Of a DNA stretch of 64,000 nt, positions 41,823 through 53,839 are shown piece after piece. This DNA comes from Locusta migratoria. Lineage: Eukaryota > Arthropoda > Insecta > Orthoptera > Acrididae. Below the pieces are notes generated by a model. The model saw only the letters and a list, made by a program, of their open reading frames with translations. It did not search any database and was not told where the DNA came from. Each line of letters begins with the position of its first letter. Position 1 is the first letter of the stretch. Position numbers and translations under genes: made by a program. Where the stretch lies: NCBI GenBank assembly GCA_026315105.1, contig CM048744.1, forward strand, positions 839,862,094 to 839,926,093, written 5' to 3'.

Positions 41823-43643
41823 GTGTTAGTATTGTCAAAACGTAAATGTACCACATGCAAGAAAATTTTCAGGGAAACACGAAATCCCCAGGATTTGCGA
41901 TTGTACTCAGAAGCTCGAAATTTAGCGAGGATTTCAATGCGAGATGCCTACAACATTTATCACAACGAAACTCTTTCTCGTAATTTGACTGAAAACCCAA
42001 AGAGATTTTGGTCATATGTTAAATATACTCGGGGAAAGTCACAAACAATACCTTCACTACGTGATAGTAATGGCGATCCTGCCGATGACAGCGCTACTAA
42101 AGCAGAGTTACTAAACTTAGCTTTTAGAAACTCATTCACTAAAGAAGACGAAACCAATATTCCAGATTTCGAATTACGAACAGATGCCGTAATGAGTAAC
42201 ATAGAAGTAGATATCATCGGAGTAGTGCAGCAACTAAAATCACTTAATAAGAACAAGTCTTCTGGTCCGGATTGTATACCCATTAGATTTCTATCTGATT
42301 ATGCTGAAGCGATAGCTCCTTACTTAACAGTCATATACAACCGCTCTCTCATAGAAGGATCTGTACCAAAAGATTGGAAAGTTGCACAGGTCACACCTAT
42401 ATTCAAGAAAGGCAGTAGGAGTAACCCACTAAACTACAGGCCTATTTCATTAACGTCAATTTGCAGCAGGGTTTTGGAACATATCCTGTATTCAAATATT
42501 ATGAATTATCTCGAACAGAACGATCTATTGACCCAAGGTCAACACGGATTTAGAAAATATCGCTCATGCGAAACACAACTAGCTCTATATTCACACGAAG
42601 TGATGGGTGCTATCGACAAAGGTTCGCAAATCGACTCCGTATTTCTTGATTTCCAGAAAGCTTTTGACACCGTACCTCACAAACGGCTTTTAATCAAATT
42701 GCGTGGTCATGGTATATCGCCCCAAATTTGCAATTGGATAGGGGATTTCTTGTCAGAGAGGACACAGTTCGTAGTAATCGATGGTAAGGCATCGACTAAA
42801 ACAGAGGTGATATCGGGCGTTCCACAAGGTAGTGTTATTGGTCCTCTGCTATTCCTTATTTACATAAACGATTTAGGGGAAAATCTAAGTAGCTCTCTTA
42901 GGTTGTTTGCAGATGACGCCGTCATTTACCGTCTAGTAAAATCATCTGAAGATCAAAACCAACTGCAGGACGATCTGAATAAGATATCAGTATGGTGTAA
43001 AAATTGGCAATTGACTCTAAATAATGAGAAGTGTGAAGTCGTCCACATGAGTACGAAAAGAAATCCGTTAAACTTTGTTTACAACATAAATCAATCAAAT
43101 GTGAAGGCCGTAAACTCCACAAAATACCTAGGAATCACTATTACTTCAGACTTAAACTGGAAAGAACACGTAGATAATATCGTGGGAAAGGCGAACCAGA
43201 GACTGCGTTTTATTGGCAGAACCCTTAAAAGATGCAACAGAACTACTAAAGAAACTGCATACACTGCGCTTGTCCGTCCATTTTTGGAGTATTGCAGCCC
43301 AGTGTGGGATCCTTATCAGGTGGGTTTGACGGAGGACATCGAAAGAGTCCAAAGAAGGGCAGCTCGTTTCGTATTGTCACGATACAGGGGAGACAGCGTT
43401 ACGGAAATGATACAGGATTTGGGATGGGAATCATTACAACAACGGCGCTTATCGCTGAGGCGTGGGTTACTTGCGAAACTCCAATCGCCAACATTCTCCT
43501 CCGAATGCGAAAATATATTGTTGACTCCCACTTACATAGGTAGAAATGATCATCAAAATAAAATACGAGAAATCAGGGCTCGAACAGAGAGATTCAGGTG
43601 TTCTTTCTTCCCCCGTGCTATTCGAGAATGGAATGGGAGATAA
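41823..43643 (+). CDS. reverse transcriptase of CR1-like element, open over 606 codons, N-terminally truncated
   Basis: The frame is uninterrupted. Visible in order: linker FWSYVKYTRGKSQTIPSL; SGPDCIPIRFL (fingers); WKVAQVTPIFKKGSRSNPLN with YRPISLTS; QHGFRKYRSCETQL; FLDFQKAFDTVPHKRLL (first catalytic Asp); GVPQGSVIGPLLFLIYINDL; LRLFADDAVIYR (catalytic Asp pair); YLGITITSDLNWKEH; VRPFLEYCSPVWDP and RVQRRAARFVLSRY (thumb). It ends IREWNGR. No RNase H domain is present. The listed start is a GTG where the frame opens; the true protein would begin upstream in the missing endonuclease, so the product is at best a truncated enzyme. Confidence 0.92.
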   Translation: MLVLSKRKCTTCKKIFRETRNPQDLRLYSEARNLARISMRDAYNIYHNETLSRNLTENPKRFWSYVKYTRGKSQTIPSLRDSNGDPADDSATKAELLNLAFRNSFTKEDETNIPDFELRTDAVMSNIEVDIIGVVQQLKSLNKNKSSGPDCIPIRFLSDYAEAIAPYLTVIYNRSLIEGSVPKDWKVAQVTPIFKKGSRSNPLNYRPISLTSICSRVLEHILYSNIMNYLEQNDLLTQGQHGFRKYRSCETQLALYSHEVMGAIDKGSQIDSVFLDFQKAFDTVPHKRLLIKLRGHGISPQICNWIGDFLSERTQFVVIDGKASTKTEVISGVPQGSVIGPLLFLIYINDLGENLSSSLRLFADDAVIYRLVKSSEDQNQLQDDLNKISVWCKNWQLTLNNEKCEVVHMSTKRNPLNFVYNINQSNVKAVNSTKYLGITITSDLNWKEHVDNIVGKANQRLRFIGRTLKRCNRTTKETAYTALVRPFLEYCSPVWDPYQVGLTEDIERVQRRAARFVLSRYRGDSVTEMIQDLGWESLQQRRLSLRRGLLAKLQSPTFSSECENILLTPTYIGRNDHQNKIREIRARTERFRCSFFPRAIREWNGR

Positions 43644-43740
43644 ATAGTATAATTGTGGTTCGATGAACCCTCTGCCAGGCACTTAAATGTGATTTGCAGA
43701 GTATCCCATGTAGATGTAGATGTATAGATGACAGCCAAAG
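41823..43740 (+). mobile_element. CR1/Jockey-superfamily non-LTR retrotransposon, 5'-truncated, reverse transcriptase frame open
   Basis: The element lacks its endonuclease and starts in the linker between endonuclease and reverse transcriptase. Its 3' non-coding end is gaaccctctgccaggcactt followed by a gtagatgtagatgtatagat tail at about 43712-43737. The same 3' terminus is shared by the copies at 52558-54352 and 58967-59395. A target duplication was not resolved. Confidence 0.93.
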
Positions 43741-46040
43741 ATATCGAAAGAGAATAGCCTTGACACTGACCACAAATTCCGCTGAAGCGATCAGCTTCCC
43801 AAACGGCGGGAAAGGTGCAGAGTTAAGGAGTTTAACAATTTAAAGGAATTTCTAAAGCTGCTATCACGATGAAAGTCACACACAACTTTGATCAAACTAT
43901 GTAGATTAAGACGATAATAATTTTGAAAAATCGATTTTTGTGACCAAAATACATTACAGCCTCCCTTAAGTGACGTCCATTACAATGGATAGTGTGTTTA
44001 TTATCATTAATTATTCATCAGTGCACAAAAATTCATACAAACCTCCTGTTGTTTGCAATGGAATGCCTTGAAGCAATTTCCCTCTTCTGTAATACGCAAG
44101 AGTACTTTACATTTAGTGAATACATAGTGTGTTATTTTCTTGCTGTTCATCTTTGCACCTAGTTGCCTCTTTCTTATCATCCACAGCAGGCATATGACCG
44201 ATCTCATCATAGCGAATTTCCGTATTTGATCGCTGTTCAACAACTTTCCACTTCTAGTTTTCTTGCATAAGTTCTTCTGAATCTCTGCTAGGACGTCCCC
44301 TCCTTCTAGACTTATTTTTGTCTCCAAGAACCAAGGTTTCTGCAATATGTAGTCTAAATTGCAGCAAATCCATCACTCTTCATAGGGAGACCAAGGACTT
44401 GACTCCAACAAGGAATTAGTACACGCCATATCCAGAGCATTGCAAACATGCGTAAAGACCATTTCTTGGAGCGTATAAATGTTCTGTAAATACTAATTAA
44501 AAATGCATCTTGTCTACACCACCAACACTTTGGTTGTAGAGTTTCGCAGACTAAGGCGTTGGAATGTGGATGTATTTTTTCTTTTTTTTATCTCATCATT
44601 TACATGTGTCAATTACCGCCCCGTACTAATAAATTTGGACCCAATGCCATCAGAATTGTTAACTAAAGCTTCAGTCTCTTTATCTGTCAAATATTCAACG
44701 CATTCGCTTCTTTTGGACATGTTGTGTGTCGAATTATCCGTAAAATATATAAGAAAAGGAAGAAAATCAGAATACTAATAAACATAACCCCCCTTCACGC
44801 ATCACACTTTTGGAGCACAATGTCCATTACAATCGACATCACAAAACTAAAATATAATCATAACATTTAAGGAACATTTTATCACTTTATGAATATGTGT
44901 TGGAAGCAATGACATACTTGCAAATAACATTTATAAACAATGTGAAACTTACTAATAACATGGAGGAAAAAATGGAAGAAAGAAGCTGTTTGTCGCCGTC
45001 ATCAATAACATCCAGCAACTTTTGCGAAATAGTGTGACACAAAATCCGCTAGATAGCTCCACATGACGTGACACCTGATTCTTTGGTATTTCATTCAAAT
45101 GGACGTGGTGACTTAATTCAGCAAAAATAATAAAACAGATGGGATATTCACTGTAAAATCAAGTATGACTGAAAAGGTTAAACTCGTGACATGTTCGTAA
45201 AAATCATAACATTCGCTTCTTCGACACCTATTGTTTATATATCTATAATCTGTATTAATTACATACCTTTGGCTGAAAAGGGTGTTTTCATTGAGGACGA
45301 ATATAAAATTGTTTATTGGGTGATTGCGGTCACTTTACATTACGTGAAGCAAACTGTTACACCCCTGCAGTGACTGGTTCTCGATGTACTTTTCTGATTC
45401 ACGATCTGGTTGTAATTTGTACTGGCCAAGAAATTTCATAGAATTATCACGTCAAGCATAAACATCCGTATTAGCTACACAAATCAGCTGTTCCGCCATC
45501 TTAGTTTCCCTTCACTGCTAGCGGACCGAGAGTCGCACGTCCTGTAAATATCGAACGCACTGCCGTTTCATTCGATGTACACAGCTCCAAGGACCTATTG
45601 GGCCGTATGGATGAAACTGAAACATAAGCATCGAAGATAAAGGTACAAGTCGCAGCATTTAATTTCAACCGAAATGCAGAATCGAAACTCTAGCTTCAGA
45701 TTGTATGAATAACTTTTACCCTTTCTTCCGACCTTTTCCTTCTTAGACAAAAGCAAAACCTCCTAAGCAATGGCGCTTCGTCTGCCTTCTTACCAACTGG
45801 TGGCGGGCCCGTTGAACGTGAAGCTGGATTTTGCACCTAAGTCCCAATGTTATATTTTAATACGAGACGCTTACAAGGGAGAAAATTCTTTATCTAAGCA
45901 CTTAGCCTCTAAACTTTTGACATAATATACACATCCCTAGAATGCTTGGCGTATAAACGTCACAAAATTTTTTGCAAACCCAATTTACCAGCCTGTGAAA
46001 GGTTGGAGATATATCAGTGGAAATTTATCAACAATCATTG
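43741..46040. other. unassigned sequence
   Basis: A 112-codon frame on the minus strand (44007-44345) and a 91-codon frame at 44503-44778 have no recognisable domain. The phrase gtccattacaat occurs at 43976 and 44821, but no element could be defined. The 45556-45594 segment matches the 171-bp tandem unit and is listed separately. Confidence 0.5.
45556..45594 (-). repeat. reverse-strand copy of the start of the 171-bp unit
   Basis: The complement reads ccttggagctgtgtacatcg and then aatgaaacggcagtgcg. This matches cctagcagctgtgtacgtcg and aatgatacggcagtgcg at 38075-38111. Confidence 0.65.
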
Positions 46041-46043
46041 TAA

Positions 46044-46215
46044 GGCGTGGTGGAGTGGCCGAGCGTTCTAAGGCGCTTCACTGCGGAGCGCGCGTTTTTT
46101 CTCCGTCGGAGGTTCGAGTCATCCCTCGAACATGGATGGATGTGTTATGCTTTGGATAGTTCAAGTTAGTTTAAGTAGTTTTTAAGCCTAGGGACTAATA
46201 ACTAGACCGTGGATT
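46044..46215 (+). mobile_element. tRNA-derived SINE, family C
   Basis: Head tggtggagtggccgagcg, then cactgcggagcgcgcg, and a B box variant ggttcgagtca. The body retains agtagtttttaagcctaggg. It is diverged, and the tail is degraded beyond about 46205. Confidence 0.8.
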
Positions 46216-47060
46216 TTTAGGTCGTAAAAAAGAGAATATTAGGTGCCTAAACTACGCATTTTTCTGTACCTCATTTAGGCTAAAAGAAATCTAGAATAGG
46301 CCCATAAAAGAATTCTTCAGATGAAATAAATGCGTAGTGTCGATTAAGAGCCAATTTTCAATCATTTACAATAAGAAAAAATCACACAACATTGGTGATT
46401 AAACTGACACCAAACCTTTATGGTTTTTGAAGATAAAAGGTAGATCAGAAGCCATTAAACAGACACGTTCCACATCATTACGAAATGTCGTATATATGAT
46501 CTACGGAACAATTATTAATCTAATCTAATCTAATATGTTTTAAATACATGTAATAGGGCTATACAATTTAATAAATTTTTTATATACAAAAAATGAATGT
46601 CTGTATGTCCTCTATGTGTTCATAAACGATTCATTCCATTGCAATGAAACTTTGATGAAGGATTCACCGTACGCCGACGAAGGTTTCTGATCCATAAACA
46701 AAAGAGCACGATGCATAACTCATGACGTCATATATAATGAGGAGCCACCGCTTGAGAACACCCAGATTTATGCGTCAATTATTGGTAAATGGAAGTTGTT
46801 AGGGATGTGAACAAATTTTGCATGTAATTTTGGACGTTTATGAACAGTTTTGTAAATGACACCCTCCCCCCCCCCCCCCCCACACACACACACAAAATGA
46901 TGGAACGCTATCGCTCACAGCAGCTTTGTTGTAGATGCCGTAAAACTGTCGCATCAGGCATGACCTTGTATCAAATAAAGTTAGCATTACAGATTTGCAT
47001 GTTACAATTTATTTTTGTCTGCAAGTCTCCCTTAATTCTCTTGCATCCAAAATTAAGAAA
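46216..47060. other. unassigned sequence, partly repeat-like
   Basis: Near 46585 an aatgaatgtctgtatgtcc stretch followed by cattgcaatgaaactttgat resembles the start of non-autonomous elements related to the Helitron-like one downstream. A C run followed by (CA)n lies at 46867-46896. No gene was recognised. Confidence 0.4.
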
Positions 47061-47937
47061 TCTCTATCTATATAAAAGTGAAAGGACACTCACTCACTTA
47101 CTAAACACGAAATTTCAAAAACTAATTCACCTATGAAGCTGAAATTTGGCAGAAATGTAGTTTATAGGTAGAAAACGTCAGCTAAGAAAGTATTTTGTGA
47201 TAGGTCCATGGCGGGAGCATACTTCTCCTACAGACCCAAGAAATCTACAGTTACATTCTGATCTTCCCGAAATTTCGCACGCTTGACCTTCAAAACAAGA
47301 TGCTTACTTTCTACATTGTTTCATACGACGCATGGGGGAGGGTACTTTCCAACATAAAAATGAATCCCTAAATACCTTGGTCGCCCCCTTAACTTCAGAA
47401 CGTCTCGATCGATTTCACAGATCCTTGTTTTGTTGTTTTCGCTATTCTCAGAACAAGGGTTGTATGAAATAAAACTGGAAGATTCGGAAAAAAAGTGCGT
47501 TTTTCAGTGTGACCCTGCATTTCTATTGCATAGAAATCTATAGTTTTGTTCCGATATTGATGAAATTTTGCGCACTCTATCCTAAAAACAAGAGAAATGT
47601 CACTGTCTGTATAAAATTTCGTTCAGTGCTTGGTGGTGGGTACTTCACTTACGGAGTTTTACAAAATGTATAGCTATGCTCCAATCTTTATGAATTTTTG
47701 CACACATAACCTTTAAACCAACAGGAAGATCACTAGGACATAAATGTTTATATAGTACATGACAAAGGATACCTCGCAGGAAACTTTACCGACAGAGGGA
47801 AAGGTGGAAGAGAAAAGAGAGATGGGAGAGACAGAGGTATATGCAGAGTGAGAGAGAGGGGGGGGGGGGGGAGTGGAGATGGACTACGAGAGTGTAGGAT
47901 AAATAAACACCCGAGCAACGCCGGGTTTTACAGCTAT
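47061..47937 (+). mobile_element. Helitron-like non-autonomous element
   Basis: It begins tctctatctatataaaagtg, a typical TC-type Helitron start. It ends with a short hairpin (acccgagcaacgccgggt at 47909-47926) followed by tttacagcta, close to the CTRR end rule. There is no terminal inverted repeat and no Rep/helicase coding. Internal sequence has repeated motifs of the type aaatttggcag or gaaattttgcgc, and (GA)/(G)n low complexity at 47840-47870. Insertion between A and T cannot be proven by eye. Confidence 0.5.
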
Positions 47938-48511
47938 TTCTTAATAAACCAGCGGTTTCAAACTTGCAGACCGTAATTGGTTTCACAGTAAATAACTGAA
48001 ACCTATTGTAGATTTTCAAGAGAAAAGCCATGATATGCCGAGAATGAACGTTCTACATTCACGGATGTGGCAGGGCGTACTTCACTTGCGGTAAATTTTG
48101 GACACGACTGCAGCATTCAGTAAAACTGAATTTTTGTCAAAGGCCCTCCATGCCGGTGTTGTTCTGGTAAACCGGTTGAAAGTTTTTTCTGTACTTTTTC
48201 TCCCACTTCGCCTGCGCTTCATTAATTTTATTTTACACTTCCTCCAGAAAAGCAATATTCTCGTAGATACGTCTATCTGAGCCTTATAATTCGTAGCTAA
48301 CTATTGCCATAAATGTGCATTTGTCTATACTGTAAGCCAAGTTCTGTTGATCTGAGGTACCTTCGTTTCGTGTTGCATCTTTCAAAGCCAGATTTTTATC
48401 TACGCCATTTGAATGTAGCACCTTCAATCCATTGTTGATAAAGTGTGAGGTTATATGTTCTTCAGTCTTTGGCCTTTGGATTGAACAAATCAAATAGTCT
48501 CTGGCTGACGA
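47938..48511. other. unassigned sequence
   Basis: No gene or repeat was recognised. Confidence 0.4.
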
Positions 48512-48710
48512 GCCGGCCGCGGTGGCCGCGGGGACTGAGGCGCTCCAGACACGGTCTGCACGGCCACTACGGTCGGTGGTTCGAATCCCCCCTCGGGCAT
48601 GGATATTTGTGCCGTCCTTAGTCATAGTTACTTAATAAGTAGTTTGTAAGTTTAGGGACTGGTAACCCCGTAGTTACGTCCAATAGACTATACAAACATT
48701 TGAACATTTT
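48512..48710 (+). mobile_element. tRNA-derived SINE, family A
   Basis: It starts gccggccgcggtggccgcgg, with B box GGTTCGAATCC and a full body to aaacatttgaacatt. Short flanking similarity (tctggct on both sides) may be the remains of a target duplication. Confidence 0.9.
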
Positions 48711-49094
48711 CTGGCTACAAATCTGGGTATAGCCTGCTAACATTCAGCTTTTGAATGTGCTATAATTTGACCTACAGAAATCCGTGTGGCAAGACTCCTT
48801 ATACCTTATCGGTTTCATTTACAGTATGTCCGTATAAGCTCAGTCAAAAATAATGTTTACACGTTAGATCTGGGGGCAAAGACCAATAGCAGCCCTTTTT
48901 TTCTTTCAAATATCGACTTCGGTGTTTCTACTTTTGACTTTTCGAAGCAAGTCTTTATAAATAGGGAGAAATAAGTGCCTTTTCGGATTTTAAAGCTGAA
49001 ATAGGCAAAAATAGTCGTTAACGTCGAAATAGGTTATTTTAGGTACTATAAAATTCGTTTTTCGGACAGTTTACCTATTGCATATAAGGTCGAT
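48711..49094. other. unassigned sequence
   Basis: No gene was recognised. It may include the degraded 5' end of the mariner-type element downstream, but no inverse of its 3' terminus was found. Confidence 0.4.
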
Positions 49095-50133
49095 ATGTTA
49101 TTTATGTATGGCTATTGTGATCAAAATGCCCAACGGGTCTGTGCTATGTATGTTGATCGTTATCCTGGAAGACATCATCAAAGTGTCCGGACCTTTCGTC
49201 GGATAGTTACGTTATTTAAAGAGACAGGAAGTGTTCAGCCACAATGTAACGTCAACCACGACCTGCAACAAATGATGATGCCAAAGTAAATGTTTTAGCT
49301 GCAGTTGCGGCTAACCCGTACATCATTAGCAGACAAACTGAGCGAGAATTGGTAATCTCAAAGACATCGGTGTTGAGAATTCTACTTCAACATAAATTTA
49401 TCCATAACATATTTCTATGCACCAGAATTTGCATGGCGAAAACTTTGAACGTCGCGTACAGTTTTGCCACTGGGCACAAAATAAGTTACGGGACATTAAC
49501 AGTTTTTTTTTTCATGCATTCTGTTTAGTGAAAAAGCGTCAGTCACAAACAGAGGTAACGTAAATCGGCATAATATGCACTATTTGTCAATGGAAAATCC
49601 ACGATGGCTGCTACAAGTGGAACGTAAGCGACTTTGGTGGGTTAATGTATGGTGCGGCATTATGGGAGGAAGGATAATTGGCCCCAATTTTATCGATGAC
49701 AGTCTAAATAGTGCAATGTATGCTGATTTCTTACGTAATGTTCTATCGATTTAACTACAAGATGTTTCACTGCATGACAGAATGGCGATGTACTTTCAAA
49801 ATGATGGATGCCCGGCACATGGCTCGCGTGCAGTTGAAACGGTCTTAAATGGAATATTTAATGACAGGTGGATTGGTCGTAGAAGCAGCATACAATGGCC
49901 CGCACGTTCACCGGATCTTACATCCCCGGATTTATTTCTGTGGGGAAAATTGAAGGATATTTGTTATCGTGATTCACCGACAACGCCTGAAAACATGCGT
50001 CAGCGAATTGTCAATGCGTATGAGAGCATTACCGAAGGAAGAACTACTCGCTGTTGAGAGGAATTTCGTTACGCGTATTGCCAAATGCATTGAAGTTGAA
50101 GGACATCATTTTGAGGATTTATTGAAATCATGA
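49095..50133 (+). pseudogene. mariner/IS630-type transposase with DUF4817-like N-terminus, broken
   Basis: The N-terminal part (49095-49289) reads NAQRVCAMYVDRYPGRHHQS and FRRIVTLFKETGSV, matching the helix-turn-helix domain at the start of this transposase type (DUF4817-like). The middle has several stops and frame changes. The C-terminal part (49782-50057) carries MAMYFQNDGCPAHGSRAVET (second catalytic Asp), then WPARSPDLTSPDLFLWGKLK (third), and the tail RDSPTTPENMRQRI. It is a dead relative of the 2062-2690 family type, not a close copy. Confidence 0.85.
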
Positions 50134-50592
50134 GGTAATTACAAGTAATCACGCAGTAACATCATACGTTCTCTTAATGCATGATAATTTCAAAACGGTA
50201 CATGTATCACATTGAGACAACCGAAATAAAGTTCAAACGTACCTACGTTCTGTGTTTTAATTTTAAAAAACCCACTTGTTACCGACTATTCGTCTAAAAT
50301 TGTGGGCAATATGTTTGTGACTATTACAGCGCCATCTTTCACAAAGCGACGAAAGTGTTCCAAATAAAACATTCATATTTATTTAAGTACTAGACGAATA
50401 TGTAATAAAAATGGGAGTACCTATTTAAAAAAAATCGATATCCGTTTGACCTATGGTAGCGCCATCTAGCGAACCAACCATAGCGCCATCAGTTTCCCCA
50501 TTCAAGCTAGAAAAGTTTTGTTCTATGTAGTTTTTCCGTCAGATGCTTATTTCGTGAGATATTTGGCTCGGTCACTATCAATGGACCACCCT
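49095..50592 (+). mobile_element. mariner-superfamily (IS630-type) transposon, decayed, right end present
   Basis: A transposase remnant is followed by a 3' region with tagcgccatctagcg and a probable terminus, atggaccaccctgtatata, near 50580. The matching left terminus was not found upstream, so the 5' end is lost or unrecognisable. Confidence 0.75.
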
Positions 50593-51120
50593 GTATATAT
50601 ACTGTTCTGTAGACATGATAGCAATAGCTTATTGAGGGCGATCAGTCTTTCATGAACAATTTAAAATCATGCATTTTGTATGAGAGCCGCAATTTGCTGT
50701 CTTTTTTTCCGTGCCCTACGATTTCCCCTCCATTATCGCCATCATCATTAGTACGCTTATGCAATATCTTGAAAATCCATATCCTGTAGACGTTTTGCAA
50801 CATTATGCAGCACAAAACAGCAAGCTATGATCATTGGAACATTTGGTAAGTTAACTCTACACGCATACTACGAAATAGGTAAACTGCCTCTTCATTTGAC
50901 CACTACAACGCTCCATCAATACCCTCTCCTTTTTTCTCTCTCTCTTTTTCAAAGTGTTTTTGAATGATTTGTCAGTGCCTCTTCATTAGTTACGCTATGT
51001 ACCCATTCAAAAACCAGCACTCTCCCGTAGCATCAAAAGCTTCTATCCACTTCTCGTTTGAACGCCTCTAAACCTTAGCACGAATTATAAAATGGCAGTG
51101 TCAGAGGGACAGAAATGCAA
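50593..51120. other. unassigned sequence
   Basis: No gene was recognised. A short ttacgctatgtacccattc stretch near 50987 recalls the RTE minus strand, but it is too short to assign. Confidence 0.4.
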
Positions 51121-51124
51121 TTGA

Positions 51125-52557
51125 AATGGATCGACACAGCCAAGGACGCTGAACGTGATGGGATACCATTTCGATTTTACAAGAGGATTGGGAGAGGGCG
51201 CAGGTCATTCCCGTTTACAAGAAGGGTCCTCGATCAGATACGCAAAATTATAGACCTGTATCCATGACATCGGTCACTTGCAGAATTTAGGAACACATTT
51301 AATGTTCGAATATTATGTCATTACTGGAGACCGGAAATCTCCATTGTAAGAATCAACATGGTTTTCGAAAGCAACGATCATGGTAAACACAACTCACGCT
51401 ATTCATCCACGAGATCCAGAAGGCAATAGGTACAAAATCCCAGGCAGATGCCGTGTTTCTTGACTTGCGCGAGGCGTTACATTCCGTTCAGCACCGTCGC
51501 CTGATGAACAGACTGTGAGCATTGGGAATATCAGACCAGCTGTGCGACTGCACTGAGGCGTTTCTACCTAACAGAACAAAGCATGTCATTCTCAATGGAG
51601 AGAAATCTTCTCCGTTTAAGTCATTTGAGGACTGCTCCAGGGGATTGTTTAGGACCTATCTTTTGCACGGTATGTATAAATGACGTCGTAAATAACATCG
51701 GAATTTCAATGAAGTTTTTCTGGATGATGCTGTAGTTTATCAAGAGGGAAGCGAAATGCAGGAGAATCTGTAGCGTATTGCTGCATGGTGTAGAGAATGG
51801 CAACTGAACTTCAAGATAAACAAGTTTAAAGCGCTGCGCTTAAATTCAAAGACAGGACACTGGATGCAGTTACTTTTATAAAATATCTGGGAGCAGACAT
51901 AAGAGGCGTTATGAAGTGGAACGGCCATATGAATGCAGTTGTGGGTAAGGCAGATGACAGACTGACATTCACTGAAACAATCCTCAGGAAGTGTAGTCCA
52001 CAACAAAGGAAGTAGGTTAATGAACTCTTGTGCGGCTGTCGCTTGCTCATCAGTATGGGATCCGTACCAAGTACAGTTGATTTGATTTGATTTTCCCAGG
52101 GAAGCCGAAACAGTCTTGGTCCAAGCCGCCACTGCCCGCACCGAAACTAAGTATATTATGCGGTATCGCTCCCTGTATATCTAGTAAAGCCAACCAATGC
52201 CCTTGAACAGTGCAAGGAGTCCCTTTACCAGTTCTTTATTAGACAAAGTTTCTTGGGGTCACCAGGTAGAGTTAATAGAAGACATAGGGAAGATCCTACG
52301 GAGAGCAGCACGCTTCGTTTCCGGCTCATTTAGTAAGCGTGAAAGCGTCACGGAGGTGATCAGGAAACTCCAGTGGCAGACGGGCTTTACTCAAAGTTCC
52401 GAGAGCGTACGTTTCATGAAGTGTCAACTAGTATATTGCTTCCTCCTACGAGCATCTCACGAAGTGTCAACAAGGATAGCATCAGAGAGATACAGAAGCA
52501 TTCGGGCAGTCAATTTTTGTCGCAAACCACACGCGACTGGGATAGCAGGAAGAGACA
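51125..52557 (+). mobile_element. CR1-like non-LTR retrotransposon, degraded
   Basis: Recognisable reverse transcriptase pieces occur in order. They are gcgcaggtcattcccgttta (AQVxPxYKKG), aatcaacatggttttcgaaa (QHGFRK), cttgacttgcgcgaggcgtt (FLDxxxAF) and gacctatcttttgcacggta (GPxLF). A thumb segment at 52246-52376 reads EDIGKILRRAARFVSGSFSK. It is full of stops. About 52075-52200 has no match and may be a small insertion. It ends, without its 3' UTR, where the opposite-strand element begins. Confidence 0.8.
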
Positions 52558-53587
52558 ATCTACATCTACATCTACACACATACTCCGCAATTCACCGTAA
52601 GGTGCGTGGCGGAGGGTACACTGTACCACTACTAGGCATGTCCTTTCCTATTCCACTCCCAAATTGAACGAGGAAAAAAAGAATGCCTATATGCCACCGT
52701 ACGAGCCCTAATTTCTCTTATCTTGTCTTTGTGATCTTTACGCGAAATATAAGTAGGCGGCAGCAAGATCGTACTACACTCAGCTTCAAATTTCGGCCCT
52801 CTAAATTTACTTAACAGAAATTCACGAAAAGAACGTCGTCTTTCTTCCAGCGATCCCTAATTGAGTTGCCGGAGCATTTCCGTGACACTCGCACATTGGT
52901 CGAACCTATCAGTAACAAATCTAGCTGCTCGCCTCTGAACCGCCTCTATGTCTTCCTTCAAACCGATCTGCTGCGGGTCCCAAATACTTGAGCAATACTC
53001 AAGACGTGGTCGTACAAGCGTTTTATACGCGGTCTCCTTTACAAGTGAAGTACATCTTCCCAAAATTCTCTCAATAAACCGAAGTCGGCTGACCGCCTTA
53101 CTCACAACTGTCCTTACATGCTCGTTCCATTTCATATCGCTCTCCAATGTTACGTCTAGATATTTGAACGACGCGACAGCATCAAGAAACTCACTACTAA
53201 TGCTGTATTCGAACATTATGGGATTGCTTTTTCTACTCATGCGCATCACCTTACATTTTTCTACATTGAGAGCTAGCTGCCATTCTTCGCACCAACTAGA
53301 AATTTTGTCTAAGTCATCCTGTATGCTATTACAGTCAGTTACAGACGACATCCTCCCATACACCACAGCATCATCAGCAAACAGACGCAAATTACAACTT
53401 ACTCTGTCCATCAGATCATTTATATAGACAGAAAATAATAGCGGTCCTATCACACTCCCCTGGAGCACGCCTGACGATACACTCGTCTCTGATAAACACT
53501 CGCCGTCGAGAACAACGTACTGCGTTCTATTACTTAGGAAGTCTTCCAGCCAATCACAAATCTGTGAACCTATTCCATAAGCTCGTA

Positions 53588-53780
53588 GCCGGCCGCGGTG
53601 GCCGAGGTGACTGAGGCGCTCCAGTCACGGTCAGCACGGCCACTACGGTCGGGGGTTCGAATCCCCCCTCGGGCATGGATATTTGTGCCGTCCTAGTTCG
53701 TAAGTAGTTCATAAGTAGTTTGTAAGTTTAGGGACTGATGACCCCGTAGTTAAGTCCCATAAGCTTTACAAACATTTGAA
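53588..53780 (+). mobile_element. tRNA-derived SINE, family A, inside CR1-like element
   Basis: Full head and body. The body carries a gtcctagttcgtaagtagtt variant not seen in most other copies. Target duplication cataagctcgta (53576-53587) against cataagcttgta (53781-53792). Confidence 0.94.
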
Positions 53781-53839
53781 CATAAGCTTGTATTTTCGTT
53801 AGCAGTCTGCAGTGTGGCACCGCGTCGAACGCCTTTTTG

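Noticed and set aside
43976..44832. A DNA transposon bounded by gtccattacaat repeats
   Set aside because: The two copies are in the same orientation and short, with no inverted termini or transposase.
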